NCBI GenBank assembly: GCA_003034855.1
Contig: PZKD01000100.1
Span: 1 to 64,000, forward strand
Direction: 5' to 3'
Length of the DNA stretch: 64,000 bases
Source: an archaeon SCG-AAA382B04
Lineage (GTDB): Archaea > Halobacteriota > Methanonatronarchaeia > Methanonatronarchaeales > Methanonatronarchaeaceae
Shown: positions 16,653-24,593 of the stretch, one piece after another
How positions within the stretch are numbered: position 1 is the first letter of the stretch
Layout of the letters: the number at the start of each line of letters is the position of its first letter
Program-made: the position numbers and the translations under genes
The notes under the pieces: generated by a model
Told to the model about the DNA's origin: nothing
The model's database searches: none
What the model saw: only the letters and a program-made list of their open reading frames with translations

Positions 16653-17588
16653 TTGAATAGACAAAATAAACCCGAGAGACATGACTCAAGGTTTGTTAAA
16701 AGATCTTTAGATAGAGGTCCAGTTGAATTCAAAACTAGAATCCCAGAAAAAAGGGGTAGAGTAGAAAAAATTGGAAAAAAAGATGTTGTTACCGTTCCGA
16801 GATCAATGACTATTATTGGAGCCGCTAAATCTATGACCGAATATGGGTTTAGAAGACTACCAGTTGCAGATCCTGGGACAAAAAAACTTGAAGGTATAAT
16901 TACTAGTATGGATATTGTTAGGTTGCTTGGTGGGGGTGATTACTACCAACTAATCAAAAAAAGCCATTCTGGGAATCTCTATTCAGCTATTAATGAGGGT
17001 ATTAGAGAGATCATGAATAAAGAGATATACGCAATAGAGAATGATGACTCAATAGAAAATGCGATTACAACAATCGTATCTACTGGCACGGGAGGAGTTC
17101 CTATTGTAGATAAAAGAAACAGGGTTGTAGGAATTATTACAGAAAGAGATATTGTCAATTACATATCTGGTGTTATAGCTCCCTCTAGAGTAAGAGAACA
17201 CATGAGTCGAGAATTAGTTACTAAGAAAGTTGATTCAAGAATAATAGATGTTACAAAAGCTATGATAGAAGAAGGGTTTAGGAGAATTCCTTTGGTAAGT
17301 AATGGTGAGTTGGTTGGAATAGTAACAGCTACAGATATAGTTAAATATCTGGGTAGTGGGAACATTTTTGAAAAACTAAAAACTGGAGATGTTGAAGAAG
17401 CTTTAGATATTGGAATTGAAGAAATAATGTCCCGTGATCTGGTTACTTTAAATAAAGATGCTGTCCTCAGTGAAGCTGCTAAATTGATGACAGAAAATAA
17501 CATTGGTTCTATCCCTATTCTTGAAGATGGTTTGGTTGTTGGATTGATAACTGAACACGATTTAGTTAAATCAATTGTAGAGGAATAA
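16653..17588 (+). CDS. Four-CBS-domain protein
   Basis: The 311-residue protein starts at TTG (16653), 7 bases after the previous gene; no ATG is better placed. A basic N-terminal extension (residues 1-40, with RHDSRFVKRSLDRG) precedes four CBS modules starting near KDVVTVPRSMTI, IREIMNKEIYAI, VREHMSRELVTK and IEEIMSRDLVTL. Modules 1 and 3 share GFRRLPV/GFRRIPL and a YYQLIKKSHSGN/NIFEKLKTGDVE continuation, which shows internal duplication of a two-module unit. The basic extension could be a nucleic-acid contact. Confidence 0.82.
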   Translation: MNRQNKPERHDSRFVKRSLDRGPVEFKTRIPEKRGRVEKIGKKDVVTVPRSMTIIGAAKSMTEYGFRRLPVADPGTKKLEGIITSMDIVRLLGGGDYYQLIKKSHSGNLYSAINEGIREIMNKEIYAIENDDSIENAITTIVSTGTGGVPIVDKRNRVVGIITERDIVNYISGVIAPSRVREHMSRELVTKKVDSRIIDVTKAMIEEGFRRIPLVSNGELVGIVTATDIVKYLGSGNIFEKLKTGDVEEALDIGIEEIMSRDLVTLNKDAVLSEAAKLMTENNIGSIPILEDGLVVGLITEHDLVKSIVEE

Positions 17589-17590
17589 AA

Positions 17591-18463
17591 ATGAATCTAC
17601 TAGATATTATTAGTGCGCCTATCCATGCTGTTAGTGTTAAAGACCCTCTTTCACATGCTAGAAACGTCATGTTAAAAAAAGACATTAGTAGAGTCCTTGT
17701 CACTAATGAAAAAGATGAACTAGTTGGTGTATTAACAAAAACAGATATTACAAAAAGACTACAACAAAATGAGCCGAAATGGAAAAGGAGACCGATTGAT
17801 CGTATCCCTGTTAGCCGAATAATGACAGAAAATGTCGTGAAAGCAGATTCTTCCTCGGATATATCAGAGATAGCTCAATTAATGATCAAAAATAAGATAA
17901 GCGGTATTCCTATCATTGAAGATGGAACTGCTAACATTACCGAGAAAGGAGATCCAATAGGAATTGTCACCAAATTAGATTTAGTTAAATATCACTCTGA
18001 AACAGTCGATGACCGAAAAGTTAGTGATATATATACAGATGAAGTTATAGCTGTTCACCAATACCACACATTAAACAGAGTTATCGAAAAGATGGAGAGA
18101 AACGGTATTCATAGGATAATCGTTGAAAATGATGACGGCTCACCAACTGGTATCGTAACAAACTCAGACATTACCTTTGCCCATCTTAATAAACCACATG
18201 AAAAAGGATTAGCTGGAAATGATCTCAAGATGGTTAGGAAAAATTCAAAAGGCGGTAGAAAAGAAAAAAGAATAATTAAGAAAAACATGGTGGTTGCAAA
18301 AGATATAATGTCCTCACCTCTTATTAAAATGGAAAAAAACCAAAAAGCATCTGTTGTTGCTAAAACAATGATTAATGAAGGAATTAGTGGAATACCTATA
18401 ACTTCAGAAGATGAATTAGTTGGTATAATTACCAAAACAGATTTTGTTGAGGACTTGTGCTAA
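17591..18463 (+). CDS. Four-CBS-domain protein
   Basis: The 290-residue protein has CBS modules beginning near LLDIISAPIHAV, VSRIMTENVVKA, VSDIYTDEVIAV and AKDIMSSPLIKM. A basic linker (KNSKGGRKEKRIIKKN) separates the third and fourth modules. ATG lies 2 bases after the previous stop, and the next CBS gene's ATG lies 2 bases after this gene's stop, so the genes are probably one transcript. No other domain is present. Confidence 0.83.
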   Translation: MNLLDIISAPIHAVSVKDPLSHARNVMLKKDISRVLVTNEKDELVGVLTKTDITKRLQQNEPKWKRRPIDRIPVSRIMTENVVKADSSSDISEIAQLMIKNKISGIPIIEDGTANITEKGDPIGIVTKLDLVKYHSETVDDRKVSDIYTDEVIAVHQYHTLNRVIEKMERNGIHRIIVENDDGSPTGIVTNSDITFAHLNKPHEKGLAGNDLKMVRKNSKGGRKEKRIIKKNMVVAKDIMSSPLIKMEKNQKASVVAKTMINEGISGIPITSEDELVGIITKTDFVEDLC

Positions 18464-18465
18464 AT

Positions 18466-19270
18466 ATGAAAATTGATAACTATTTATCAAAAACAATAGC
18501 AGTAGACAAAGATGAAAACTTATCATTCGCTATGGAAAAGATGGAAAAGAACAATATACAGGACATCCCTGTAACCAATGAAGGAAAATACATAGGAAAA
18601 CTGTCCTACCTTAATCTAGCTGAAGAACTGGGTTCAATGAGAAAAGGAAATAAGCCAGCATCGCAGCTACATGTTGCCACTGCTTACAGCCAAAATGGTA
18701 GTCTACTCAGCTCTAAAACATCCTTAAAAGCGGCTGCTTCCGAATTAGTTACCAGAAATAGCTCTATTTTATTAGTTAAAGATAAAAAAAAAAAAAATTG
18801 GATCCTTAAAGGCAATTGATTTGTTGGATAAAATAGGCCTAAAGGGACGTGCTAAAGAAATTGTCAATCGAAATTTCACAACCATACCCTCCACTGAAAG
18901 AGTGGTAAACGCTAGAAGAAGAATAATCAATAGGGGAGAAGATGTTTTGGTGATAAGAGAAAATCAAGACATTTTAGGTATCTTAACCCCAAAAGAAATA
19001 GCTGAAGGAATGAATTCATTCAGGAGATTAGTTCCCGATGAAAAACAGGACTCAAGAATACGAAACCTCTTAGTAGAGGACATAATGGAAAATAATTATC
19101 TAAAAATGGATGAGGGCAGTTCAATAACAGATGTTTCTACCAATCTCTACAAAGAAAAAGAGAGACTAACACTAATTTCAGATGATTTAGGTGAAATAAA
19201 AGGATTTATTGATCAACTTGACTTGTTAAAAAAATGGTGTGGTGATGAAAGGTCAACTACCTCTCCCTAA
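18466..19270 (+). pseudogene. Four-CBS-domain gene split by a frameshift in an A14 run
   Basis: The first part (MKIDNYLSKTIAVDK, from ATG 18466) stops at 18819; the second part carries IDLLDKIGLKGRAKEIVNRNF onward to 19270. Between them lies a run of 14 A (18784-18797). With 13 A the frame reads DKKKKIGSLKAIDLL straight into the second part, giving one four-module CBS protein like its neighbours. The last codons (TTSP) lie inside the second omega-RNA element, whose left end is at about 19252, so the natural C-terminus is also lost. The frameshift may be a sequencing error, a slippage-switchable tract or real decay. Confidence 0.75.
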
Positions 19271-19569
19271 CTCACTTCGTTTGTGAGGAAGGGGCTTGAA
19301 AAAGTCTCGTAGAGGGGTGGGAGATTAGCCATATGCGATGTCACTCTAGGGAAGTGGCAAATGAACTACGTTCGGGACTAAAGTGTTTGACATACACCTT
19401 GCGGGTGCCTCCCAAGCCACCAGGCTCTGGAAACCATAGTGGACGACCTCACAGCGTCCTCTTTCCCAGGCTGTGCAACATCACTATGGTCTACGCCTGT
19501 CCCAACATTGGCGATGGGAACCTGACCCACATCTACGCGGAGATGACTCTTACGGGTCGTAAAAAATAG
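19252..19569 (+). ncRNA. Second omega-RNA locus
   Basis: This region begins GTCAACTACCTCTCCC with a hairpin (ACTCACTTCGTTTGTGAG, then GGAAGGGGCTTG), like the left end of the IsrB element (GTCAACTTCTTCTCCC then GGAAGGAGCTTG). It also carries GGGTGCCTCCC (19403-19413), CCAGGCTCTG (19420-19429), CACTATGG and ATTGGCGATGGGA (19506-19518) in the same order as that element. It is GC-rich and ends about 20 bases before a PLMP-domain start codon, the expected position for an IscB-type guide RNA. A 78-codon open frame over it (19333-19569) has no protein character. The guide would come from the flank just upstream of 19252. Confidence 0.7.
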
Positions 19570-19590
19570 TTAAAATAGTTTGTGAGAAAT

Positions 19591-19869
19591 ATGAAGAAAG
19601 TATTCGTACAAGATAAGAATGGAAAGCCATTGGACCCTACGAATCCAGCTAGAGCTAGAAAGCTCCTGGACAATGACAGGGCTAGGGTCGTAGAGAGACA
19701 GCCATTCACCATCAAAATCCTTTCTCAAAATTTAGAAAGAGTAGGAATAGATTCAGAAGCAACCAAAATTAACGAACTAAAAGATGGAAATTATAGAATT
19801 TTTATTGAAAAGCTCAAAAAATCAACCAATGACAAAACAAATTCGCTATTAAACGGAGGATTATGGTGA
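19591..19869 (+). pseudogene. IscB/IsrB remnant: PLMP domain fused to another gene's tail
   Basis: From ATG 19591 the first 45 or so residues ([20 protein letters not shown], then [23 protein letters not shown]) are a textbook PLMP/RRXRR domain. The expected RuvC domains are absent. From about residue 46 ([16 protein letters not shown]) the sequence turns Lys-rich and AT-rich like the host genes and ends 7 bases inside the DHH gene start. I read this as a nuclease gene truncated by deletion and joined in frame to the 3' end of a host gene that was coupled to the DHH gene. The host part is not identified. Whether the chimera is translated is unknown. Confidence 0.68.
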
Positions 19870-21272
19870 GTAAAATCAAAAAAATCCAAAAAAAGGCTAA
19901 CGAAATAAAAGAAGAAATTAAAGATCACAAAAAAGCACTTGTAGTGTCTCATATCGATACCGATGGGTTATGTGCAGCTGGAATTATTTCAAAAACCCTC
20001 AAAAGAGAGAACATTAGACATAATGTTAAATTCGTTAAAAGTCTAGATGAAAAATCAATCAAAAAAATAGGTGAAACAAAAACACCTTTAGTAATCTTTA
20101 CCGATTTAGGTAGCGGAAACTTTGACACACTAACTCAGTTCTCAAAAAACACAGTTATCTTAGACCACCATGAGCCAATATCCCAAAAAACAAATTTAGA
20201 TAACACTTATCAACTTAACCCCCATCTTTTCGGAGTTGATGGAGCAAGCGAATTATCAGGTTCTGGAACAGCCTTCTTTTTCTCAAGAGCCTTTAGTAAA
20301 AAAAATGAAGACTTAGCGGATTTAGCAATAATTGGAGGAGTTGGAGATTTACAAGATTCAAAGTTTGGAAAATTAAAAGGCTTAAACAGAAAAATCCTAA
20401 AAATTGGTTCTCAAAATGATGTTTTAAATTACAAAAAAGACTTAAAAATTTATGGAAAACAAACAAAACCTATCCATAAACTATTAGAATATTCAAGCGA
20501 TCCATACATACCAGGAATAAGTGGAAATGGAAGAGAAAGCTTAGAACTACTAAAAGAGCTAGATATAGATTTAAAAAACGAAAAAGGATGGAGAAAATGG
20601 ATCGATTTAACTAAAGAAGAAAAAAGAAAGATAATATCAAAACTAATGCATTATTGCCTAGTAAATGGAGTTCCTAAAAAAGAAATAGAAAGAATGATAG
20701 GAGAAGTTTATGTGTTAAAAAATGAAGAAAAAGGAACGGAACTGAGAGACGCTAGTGAGTTCTCAACGCTCCTAAATGCTACTGCACGGTACGAAAAATC
20801 AAAAATAGGACTAAAAATTTGCCTAGGAAACAGAAAAGAAGCATATAAAAAAGCTAAAAAATTATTGAGAAACCACAGAAAAAATATTGTTAATGGATTA
20901 TCTCTAATAGAAGAAAATATAGAAGAATATCCCCACCTACAGTTCTTTCATGGAAAAGATAAAATAAGAGATACAATTGTTGGAATTATAGCAGGAATGG
21001 CCTATAACACCCCTCATATAGACAGAAAAAAACCAATCATAGCCTTTGCAAACAAAAACGAGGAAGAAATTAAGGTTTCAGGAAGAGCTACTCAAAAACA
21101 CATAAACAATGGCCTTAACCTAGGTGATATTTTAAGAAAAGCATCTAAAAAAGTAGGTGGATCAGGAGGAGGTCACAACATAGCTGCTGGAGCAACAATC
21201 CCTAAAGGAAAAGAAAAGAAATTTTTATCTATATCAAATAAAAAAATAGAAAAGCAATTAAACAATACCTAA
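19863..21272 (+). CDS. DHH-family phosphoesterase, archaeal RecJ-like
   Basis: The 469-residue protein has the DHH core, with [13 protein letters not shown] near residue 28, TDLGSGN, and LDHHEPI as the name-giving motif near residue 100. The C-terminal DHHA1 domain ends with [16 protein letters not shown]. This is the layout of archaeal RecJ-like nucleases, including the GINS-associated nuclease GAN and its paralogues, which degrade single-stranded DNA or RNA. Which paralogue this is cannot be decided. ATG overlaps the upstream chimeric frame by 7 bases and a GGAGG site lies just ahead. A nuclease-like gene follows 11 bases downstream. Confidence 0.85.
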   Translation: MVSKIKKIQKKANEIKEEIKDHKKALVVSHIDTDGLCAAGIISKTLKRENIRHNVKFVKSLDEKSIKKIGETKTPLVIFTDLGSGNFDTLTQFSKNTVILDHHEPISQKTNLDNTYQLNPHLFGVDGASELSGSGTAFFFSRAFSKKNEDLADLAIIGGVGDLQDSKFGKLKGLNRKILKIGSQNDVLNYKKDLKIYGKQTKPIHKLLEYSSDPYIPGISGNGRESLELLKELDIDLKNEKGWRKWIDLTKEEKRKIISKLMHYCLVNGVPKKEIERMIGEVYVLKNEEKGTELRDASEFSTLLNATARYEKSKIGLKICLGNRKEAYKKAKKLLRNHRKNIVNGLSLIEENIEEYPHLQFFHGKDKIRDTIVGIIAGMAYNTPHIDRKKPIIAFANKNEEEIKVSGRATQKHINNGLNLGDILRKASKKVGGSGGGHNIAAGATIPKGKEKKFLSISNKKIEKQLNNT

Positions 21273-21283
21273 AAGGGTTAGTT

Positions 21284-22303
21284 ATGAAGAAAAAAGAAGC
21301 AATTAATGATCTCTTGGAGGATATTCTAGAAATATATAATCGACCTGTCAATAAGAAAGGTGGAGTAATTACAACTGAAAAAAAAAGACCCAATTACCCA
21401 ATAATCCTAAAAGAAAAAACCATAGATTATAAAAACCTAGATAACTTGGTAGAGAGATTTGGTGGGAGATTTTTAGTAATTTCTTTAGATGGTTTTACTA
21501 GAGGAGCTATAGAATTAGCAAAAGAAGTTGGAATAGACCTATGGGACCAAAAAAAATTAGAAAGAGAGATTGGAAAAGCCGTTCTATCTGAAGTGGGTAT
21601 AGAAAACAAGATTGACCTAAACCGTCCTGAAAACCTAGAGTTGTTAGAAAGAAATCTTGAAAACAATGACTACGAGAATAGTGATCTTTTAGCTGAAAAA
21701 AAATCTCCTGACACAATTGAACCCTCAAAGGATAAAACAAAAAGAGAACCCAAAAAAGAAAAATTTTTCACCCTTAACATAGACAAAAAAAATGCTCTTG
21801 ATGAATCAAGCATTAGAAATCCAAGTATCCATATTCTCACACTAAAACCCTATTATGAAATACAATACTCTTGTAATTCAGAATTTGAACATAAAAAGAA
21901 TAAATACAAAATCCAAGAAAATGGGGCTTGTTACTTAAATGCTATCAATGGTGAAATAAAAGACTTTGAAGTTCAAACTAAATCTAATAATTTAAATTCC
22001 AATAATATTTCAATAGATAAAAGAGAAAAGAAAATTCAAAAAGAAGAAGCAACCAAAAAGGCTAAAAAAAAATTAAAGGAAAAGTTAGCAATCGAAAAAA
22101 ATTGGGGAAAAAACAAAAGAGAAAGCATAGTTTTTGAAACTAAAAAAATAAAACCCAGTAAAGAAGATATAAAAATCGACAACAAAGGAATTGTTTATCG
22201 ACCTATCTGGGATATAAGGAACTCACAAAGATCAACTAAAATAGATGGTGTTGATGGAAACGTAGTACCTGGGAATACTGAAGAAGGAGCCGAATTTCTT
22301 TAA
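21284..22303 (+). CDS. Restriction-endonuclease-like protein, unknown
   Basis: The N-terminal third of this 339-residue protein (residues 45-110) reads GGRFLVISLDGFTRGAIELA then VGIDLWDQKKLEREIGKAVL. This resembles the nuclease-type alpha/beta fold of Mrr-like proteins, in which a final ...IDLWD..KLEREIG element is common. The catalytic PD-(D/E)xK residues are not clearly present. The rest is Lys/Glu/Asn-rich with a YEIQYSCNSEFEHKKNKY block near residue 200. It is likely co-transcribed with the DHH phosphoesterase, suggesting nucleic-acid processing. The function is not assigned. Confidence 0.55.
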   Translation: MKKKEAINDLLEDILEIYNRPVNKKGGVITTEKKRPNYPIILKEKTIDYKNLDNLVERFGGRFLVISLDGFTRGAIELAKEVGIDLWDQKKLEREIGKAVLSEVGIENKIDLNRPENLELLERNLENNDYENSDLLAEKKSPDTIEPSKDKTKREPKKEKFFTLNIDKKNALDESSIRNPSIHILTLKPYYEIQYSCNSEFEHKKNKYKIQENGACYLNAINGEIKDFEVQTKSNNLNSNNISIDKREKKIQKEEATKKAKKKLKEKLAIEKNWGKNKRESIVFETKKIKPSKEDIKIDNKGIVYRPIWDIRNSQRSTKIDGVDGNVVPGNTEEGAEFL

Positions 22304-22351
22304 TCGTGGTCGTAAAACAAAAGAATTAAATAATTAAAAAATCAAAAAAAC

Positions 22352-22363
22352 CTCGCTATATTT
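22352..22363 (+). promoter_or_regulatory. TATA box of the tRNA-Gln gene
   Basis: GCTATATTTAAG lies about 25 bases upstream of the tRNA 5' end, matching archaeal TATA-box spacing for a tRNA transcribed with a very short leader. Confidence 0.5.
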
Positions 22364-22384
22364 AAGTTTTCTAGGTAATTATTT

Positions 22385-22457
22385 AGCCCCGTAGGGTAGC
22401 GGTCAATCCTATCGGGTTTTGGACCCGGCGACGGCGGTTCGAATCCGCCCGGGGCTA
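22385..22457 (+). tRNA. tRNA-Gln (UUG anticodon)
   Basis: The acceptor arms AGCCCCG (22385-22391) and CGGGGCT (22450-22456) pair over 7 bases with discriminator A. The anticodon arm TCGGG-TTTTGGA-CCCGG has anticodon TTG in positions 3-5 of the loop. The T arm is GGCGG-TTCGAAT-CCGCC. CCA is not encoded. No intron is seen. On the opposite strand an RHH reading frame runs through the gene, which makes the tRNA 3' end a candidate element attachment site. Confidence 0.93.
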
Positions 22458-22719
22458 TCTCTATTAGAGTAGTTTTTGTTGTGTCTATTTCCCGATTATC
22501 ATCATTAACCTGTAGATTGAATTCTCCATTTTCAGGATTTTTAGAACTTTTATTTTGCAAAGAATGAGTATTAGGGACAAATTTAAAATTTAAAACATCT
22601 TCTCTTGTCATTTTCTCAATTAAAGCGTGTTCTATGTATCTTGAAAAATTGTCGGTTCTTTGTTTAGCCCTTTTTGCTACCTCTTCCGATAGGGTTATGC
22701 TGTATCTCTTGGTTCCCAT
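22457..22719 (-). CDS. Ribbon-helix-helix protein, 3' end running into tRNA-Gln
   Basis: The protein starts at 22719 with a ribbon-helix-helix domain: a beta strand (KRYSITLSEEV) and two helices (AKRAKQRTDNFSRYIEHALIEKM), residues 3-40. A polar low-complexity tail follows. The frame formally continues antisense through the tRNA to 22342, where it reads APGGFEPPSPGPK, a translation artefact typical of tRNA antisense. The natural stop is therefore probably lost, and I end the entry at the tRNA border. It resembles CopG-type antitoxins or element-borne repressors. A palindrome just upstream suggests self-regulation. Confidence 0.55.
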
Positions 22720-22731
22720 AATATTACCTTA

Positions 22732-22751
22732 ATACATACTATAATATGTAT
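22732..22751. promoter_or_regulatory. Palindromic operator upstream of the RHH gene
   Basis: ATACATA (22732-22738) and TATGTAT (22745-22751) form a 7-bp inverted repeat with a 6-base spacer, 13 bases upstream of the start codon and overlapping AT-rich promoter sequence. RHH dimers bind such short palindromes, so autorepression is a reasonable inference. Confidence 0.5.
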
Positions 22752-22954
22752 AATATTTAAGAATTTGGGGAGTTAGTGAAAAATAGACTCCAAAATCCCT
22801 CTCTTCATTTTTTGTCATTAACTCTATTTATTTATCAAACCCGAAAATAGACACCTAATCGATATAATAATTATCGAAAAATATATTATTCCTAAATTTT
22901 TTGAGACTTCTTTTATAAGTAAAAGGGGGGTTTCGGCTTTGGGACAGAATTAGC

Positions 22955-23116
22955 TCAATCTTCCTTTAGAATGATGACCAGTGCCTTCCGGCCTATGTAC
23001 TTCTTGTAGCACCCGATTTTGGCTGAGGTGCCGAAGGGTGTGACTTCCTTCTCGTAGATGGTTTCCACATCCTCGGTTAGGATGACCTTATTGTCAGTTA
23101 GTTCGATCTCCCCCAT
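22955..23116 (-). CDS. DUF2080 transposon-encoded protein
   Basis: The minus-strand frame from ATG 23116 to TGA 22955 gives 53 residues (MGEIELTDNKVILTEDVE, then VTPFGTSAKIGCYKKYIGRK and ALVIILKED). The F-G-x-S-A-x-I segment followed by K-x-x-I-G-R-K-A and a hydrophobic strand is the DUF2080 pattern, an AbrB-like small beta protein carried by archaeal transposons. It probably binds the element's own promoter or ends. It is transcribed divergently from the transposase across a 53-base spacer with tandem repeats. Confidence 0.75.
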   Translation of the reverse strand: MGEIELTDNKVILTEDVETIYEKEVTPFGTSAKIGCYKKYIGRKALVIILKED

Positions 23117-23169
23117 ACCTATAGATATCTATAGATATCTTTATAAAGCTTGGGTTCCAATATAAAGGT
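23117..23169. promoter_or_regulatory. Divergent IS promoter with tandem ATAGATATCT repeat
   Basis: ATAGATATCT is present twice in direct succession (about 23120-23140), each copy containing the palindrome AGATATCT. TTTATAAAG follows as a TATA-like box for the transposase. The repeats are a good candidate operator for the adjacent DUF2080 protein. Confidence 0.5.
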
Positions 23170-24155
23170 ATGCGAATCACCAAGAAGAAGGCGAGGGAAC
23201 TCTACGAGGTCTTAGATCAGGAGCGGGAAAAGATTCGTGAAGAGAACGAGGAGGAGGGAGAGGATGTACCTTCCTCCACCCTCTGGGAGCGAGAGAGGAA
23301 GAAGGTTGTGGAGAGGCTTCAGAAGCTGCCTGACCTAGTGAAGGAGGCTGCCTCTCGTTTAACGGTGGAGCGTGGCCGCGGAAGAAAACCTAAACTGGAT
23401 CCCGAGGAGAAGACGATGCTGTTCCTGTTCGCTCGCCTTAACGATAAAAGCAACAGGGATATGGAGGCAACGCTTGCTTTTCTTGGTCCCGCATTTGATG
23501 TGGACATAAGCTACAAGACCATTGAAAGATTGTACTCGGATGAGGAGGTGAAGCTGGTGCTTCACAACCTGTTCGTTCTTCTACTGGAAGAAGAGGACGT
23601 GTCCGGGAACTGCTCCGGTGACGGAACCGGTTATTCCCTCCAGACGGGAAACATTACCGCTCCGACTCCAAGGAGGATGACTCAAAGGAGAATGGGAAGA
23701 GCTACAGATACGTGTTCCGCCTAGTGGATCTAGAGACAGGGATGTACGTGGCCTATGGCTACTCCGGTCAGTCGGAGAAGCAGGCCTTCAAGAAGGCTCT
23801 GACCTTCCTGAGGCGGGAGGAGATTCCCCTCAAATCGGTTCGCCTGGACAAGTATTACTCGAACAGAAAGAATCTGCAAAGGCTGGGGAAGGATGTAGAG
23901 AAGTTCGTTCTCCCCAAGAAGAACCTCTCAACCTTCGGGGCGGAGTGGTACCGTGTCCTTAACAGAATTGCCGAAGACCCATATGGCTACCTAAGACAGT
24001 ATTTCAAGCGTGAACTCTCCGAGAGCTACACTGCAGCGGACAAGGAACGTTTTGGAGGAAAAATCAGGCAGCGTCGAGAGGACAGAAAAGAGATGGCGTG
24101 TCTTGGTACAGCCGTTCTACACAACCTCTTCAGCGTGCGAATATCCCTAAATTAA
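23170..24155 (+). CDS. DDE-type transposase in two frames joined at GGGAAAC
   Basis: The first frame (23170-23724) carries a helical DNA-binding region (KKKARELYEVLDQEREKI), a conserved helical block with DKSNRDMEATLAFLG, and the start of the catalytic core (SGDGTGYSLQTG). The remaining core (YRYVFRLVDLETGMYVAYGY, then VRLDKYYSNRK and GTAVLHNLF) continues in the -1 frame to 24155. The frames overlap from 23622 to 23724. Within the overlap lies G GGA AAC (23646-23652) in the zero frame, a classical -1 slippery heptamer; slippage there gives ..GNHYRSDSKEDD.. without loss. This may be programmed frameshifting, as in many IS, or a simple indel. ATG 23170 follows the TATA-like box. Confidence 0.75.
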
Positions 24156-24269
24156 TTCTGTCCCAATGCCATTATGGGAATATAAGTAAAATTTAGTTAT
24201 TAATTATCTCCTTGATTTTATAGAAAAGGCGGTTATTTATTACTTAAAAATAAGAGGAGGTAGGTTATT

Positions 24270-24310
24270 ATGAAAAATAGGTGGTTGGGTAATGCTTGCT
24301 TGGAAGTTGT
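24270..24310 (+). pseudogene. Stub of a metallo-beta-lactamase-fold gene
   Basis: After a GGAGG ribosome-binding site (24256-24260), ATG 24270 opens MKNRWLGNACLEV. This resembles the first strand of UPF0173-type metal-dependent hydrolases (M-x-x-x-WLGHACFEI). The frame then enters a solo element hairpin at 24309 and no later MBL motif follows. The fragment is short, so the identification is tentative. From 24361 to 24455 and 24522 to 24593 I see no gene beyond the promoter of the rubrerythrin gene. Confidence 0.35.
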
Positions 24311-24360
24311 GACTTCCTCCCCTACCAAAATTAAAGATCTTGGAAGGAGTTTTCTCAACC
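24309..24360 (+). repeat. Solo hairpin end of a TnpB/IscB-type element
   Basis: GTGACTTCCTCCCCTACCAA, a short loop, TTGGAAGGAGTTTTCTCAACC. The inner stem CCAA/TTGG and outer CTCC/GGAG differ in sequence from other copies but pair in the same way. It abuts the MBL-like stub. Confidence 0.5.
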
Positions 24361-24455
24361 ATTAAAGATAAAATGAGAAAAAATGACTTTAGAAGTGAAA
24401 TAGTTGAGATTGAAGAAATAATTCAATTAAGTAATTAGAGCAGTTATTTAGAAAA

Positions 24456-24521
24456 GTGAAGTGACTCCTACCTAACCTCACATTCGTCTCACATTCGTTC
24501 GGTGAGGAAGGGGTCTTCTCC
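24456..24521 (+). repeat. Solo hairpin end of a TnpB/IscB-type element
   Basis: GTGAAGTGACTCCTACCTAAC, then the stem CCTCACATTCG...CGGTGAGG (with an internal duplication of TCACATTCG), then AAGGGGTCTTCTCC. It is the second copy within 200 bases. Confidence 0.55.
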
Positions 24522-24593
24522 AATGATGAAGATAAAAAAAAAAATGTCCTTTTAAAAAATTTTAAAGGTTCATAACATTTAGATATAATAACT

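Larger units (their letters stand above)
22935..24170 (+). mobile_element. 1.2-kb DDE insertion sequence with divergent DUF2080 gene
   Basis: Terminal inverted repeats GGC(T/A)TTGGGACAGAATTA lie at 22935-22952 and 24153-24170 with one mismatch. Between them are a DUF2080 gene on the minus strand and a transposase encoded in two overlapping frames on the plus strand. The GC content and codon use stand out from the host genes. I find no target duplication: flanks GTTTC and ATTAT differ. This suggests an old insertion or a recombination event. The family is not certain; an ISNCY-type assignment is my best guess. Confidence 0.8.

Noticed and set aside
19333-19569. A 78-codon open frame over the second omega-RNA
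   Set aside because: Its sequence has no protein-like pattern and it covers the conserved non-coding blocks shared with the IsrB element.
22342-22457. C-terminal extension of the RHH protein through the tRNA
   Set aside because: The segment APGGFEPPSPGPK is the usual antisense reading of a tRNA; it is not a real domain.
22935-24170. Target-site duplication for the DUF2080-carrying IS
   Set aside because: The flanking bases differ on the two sides.
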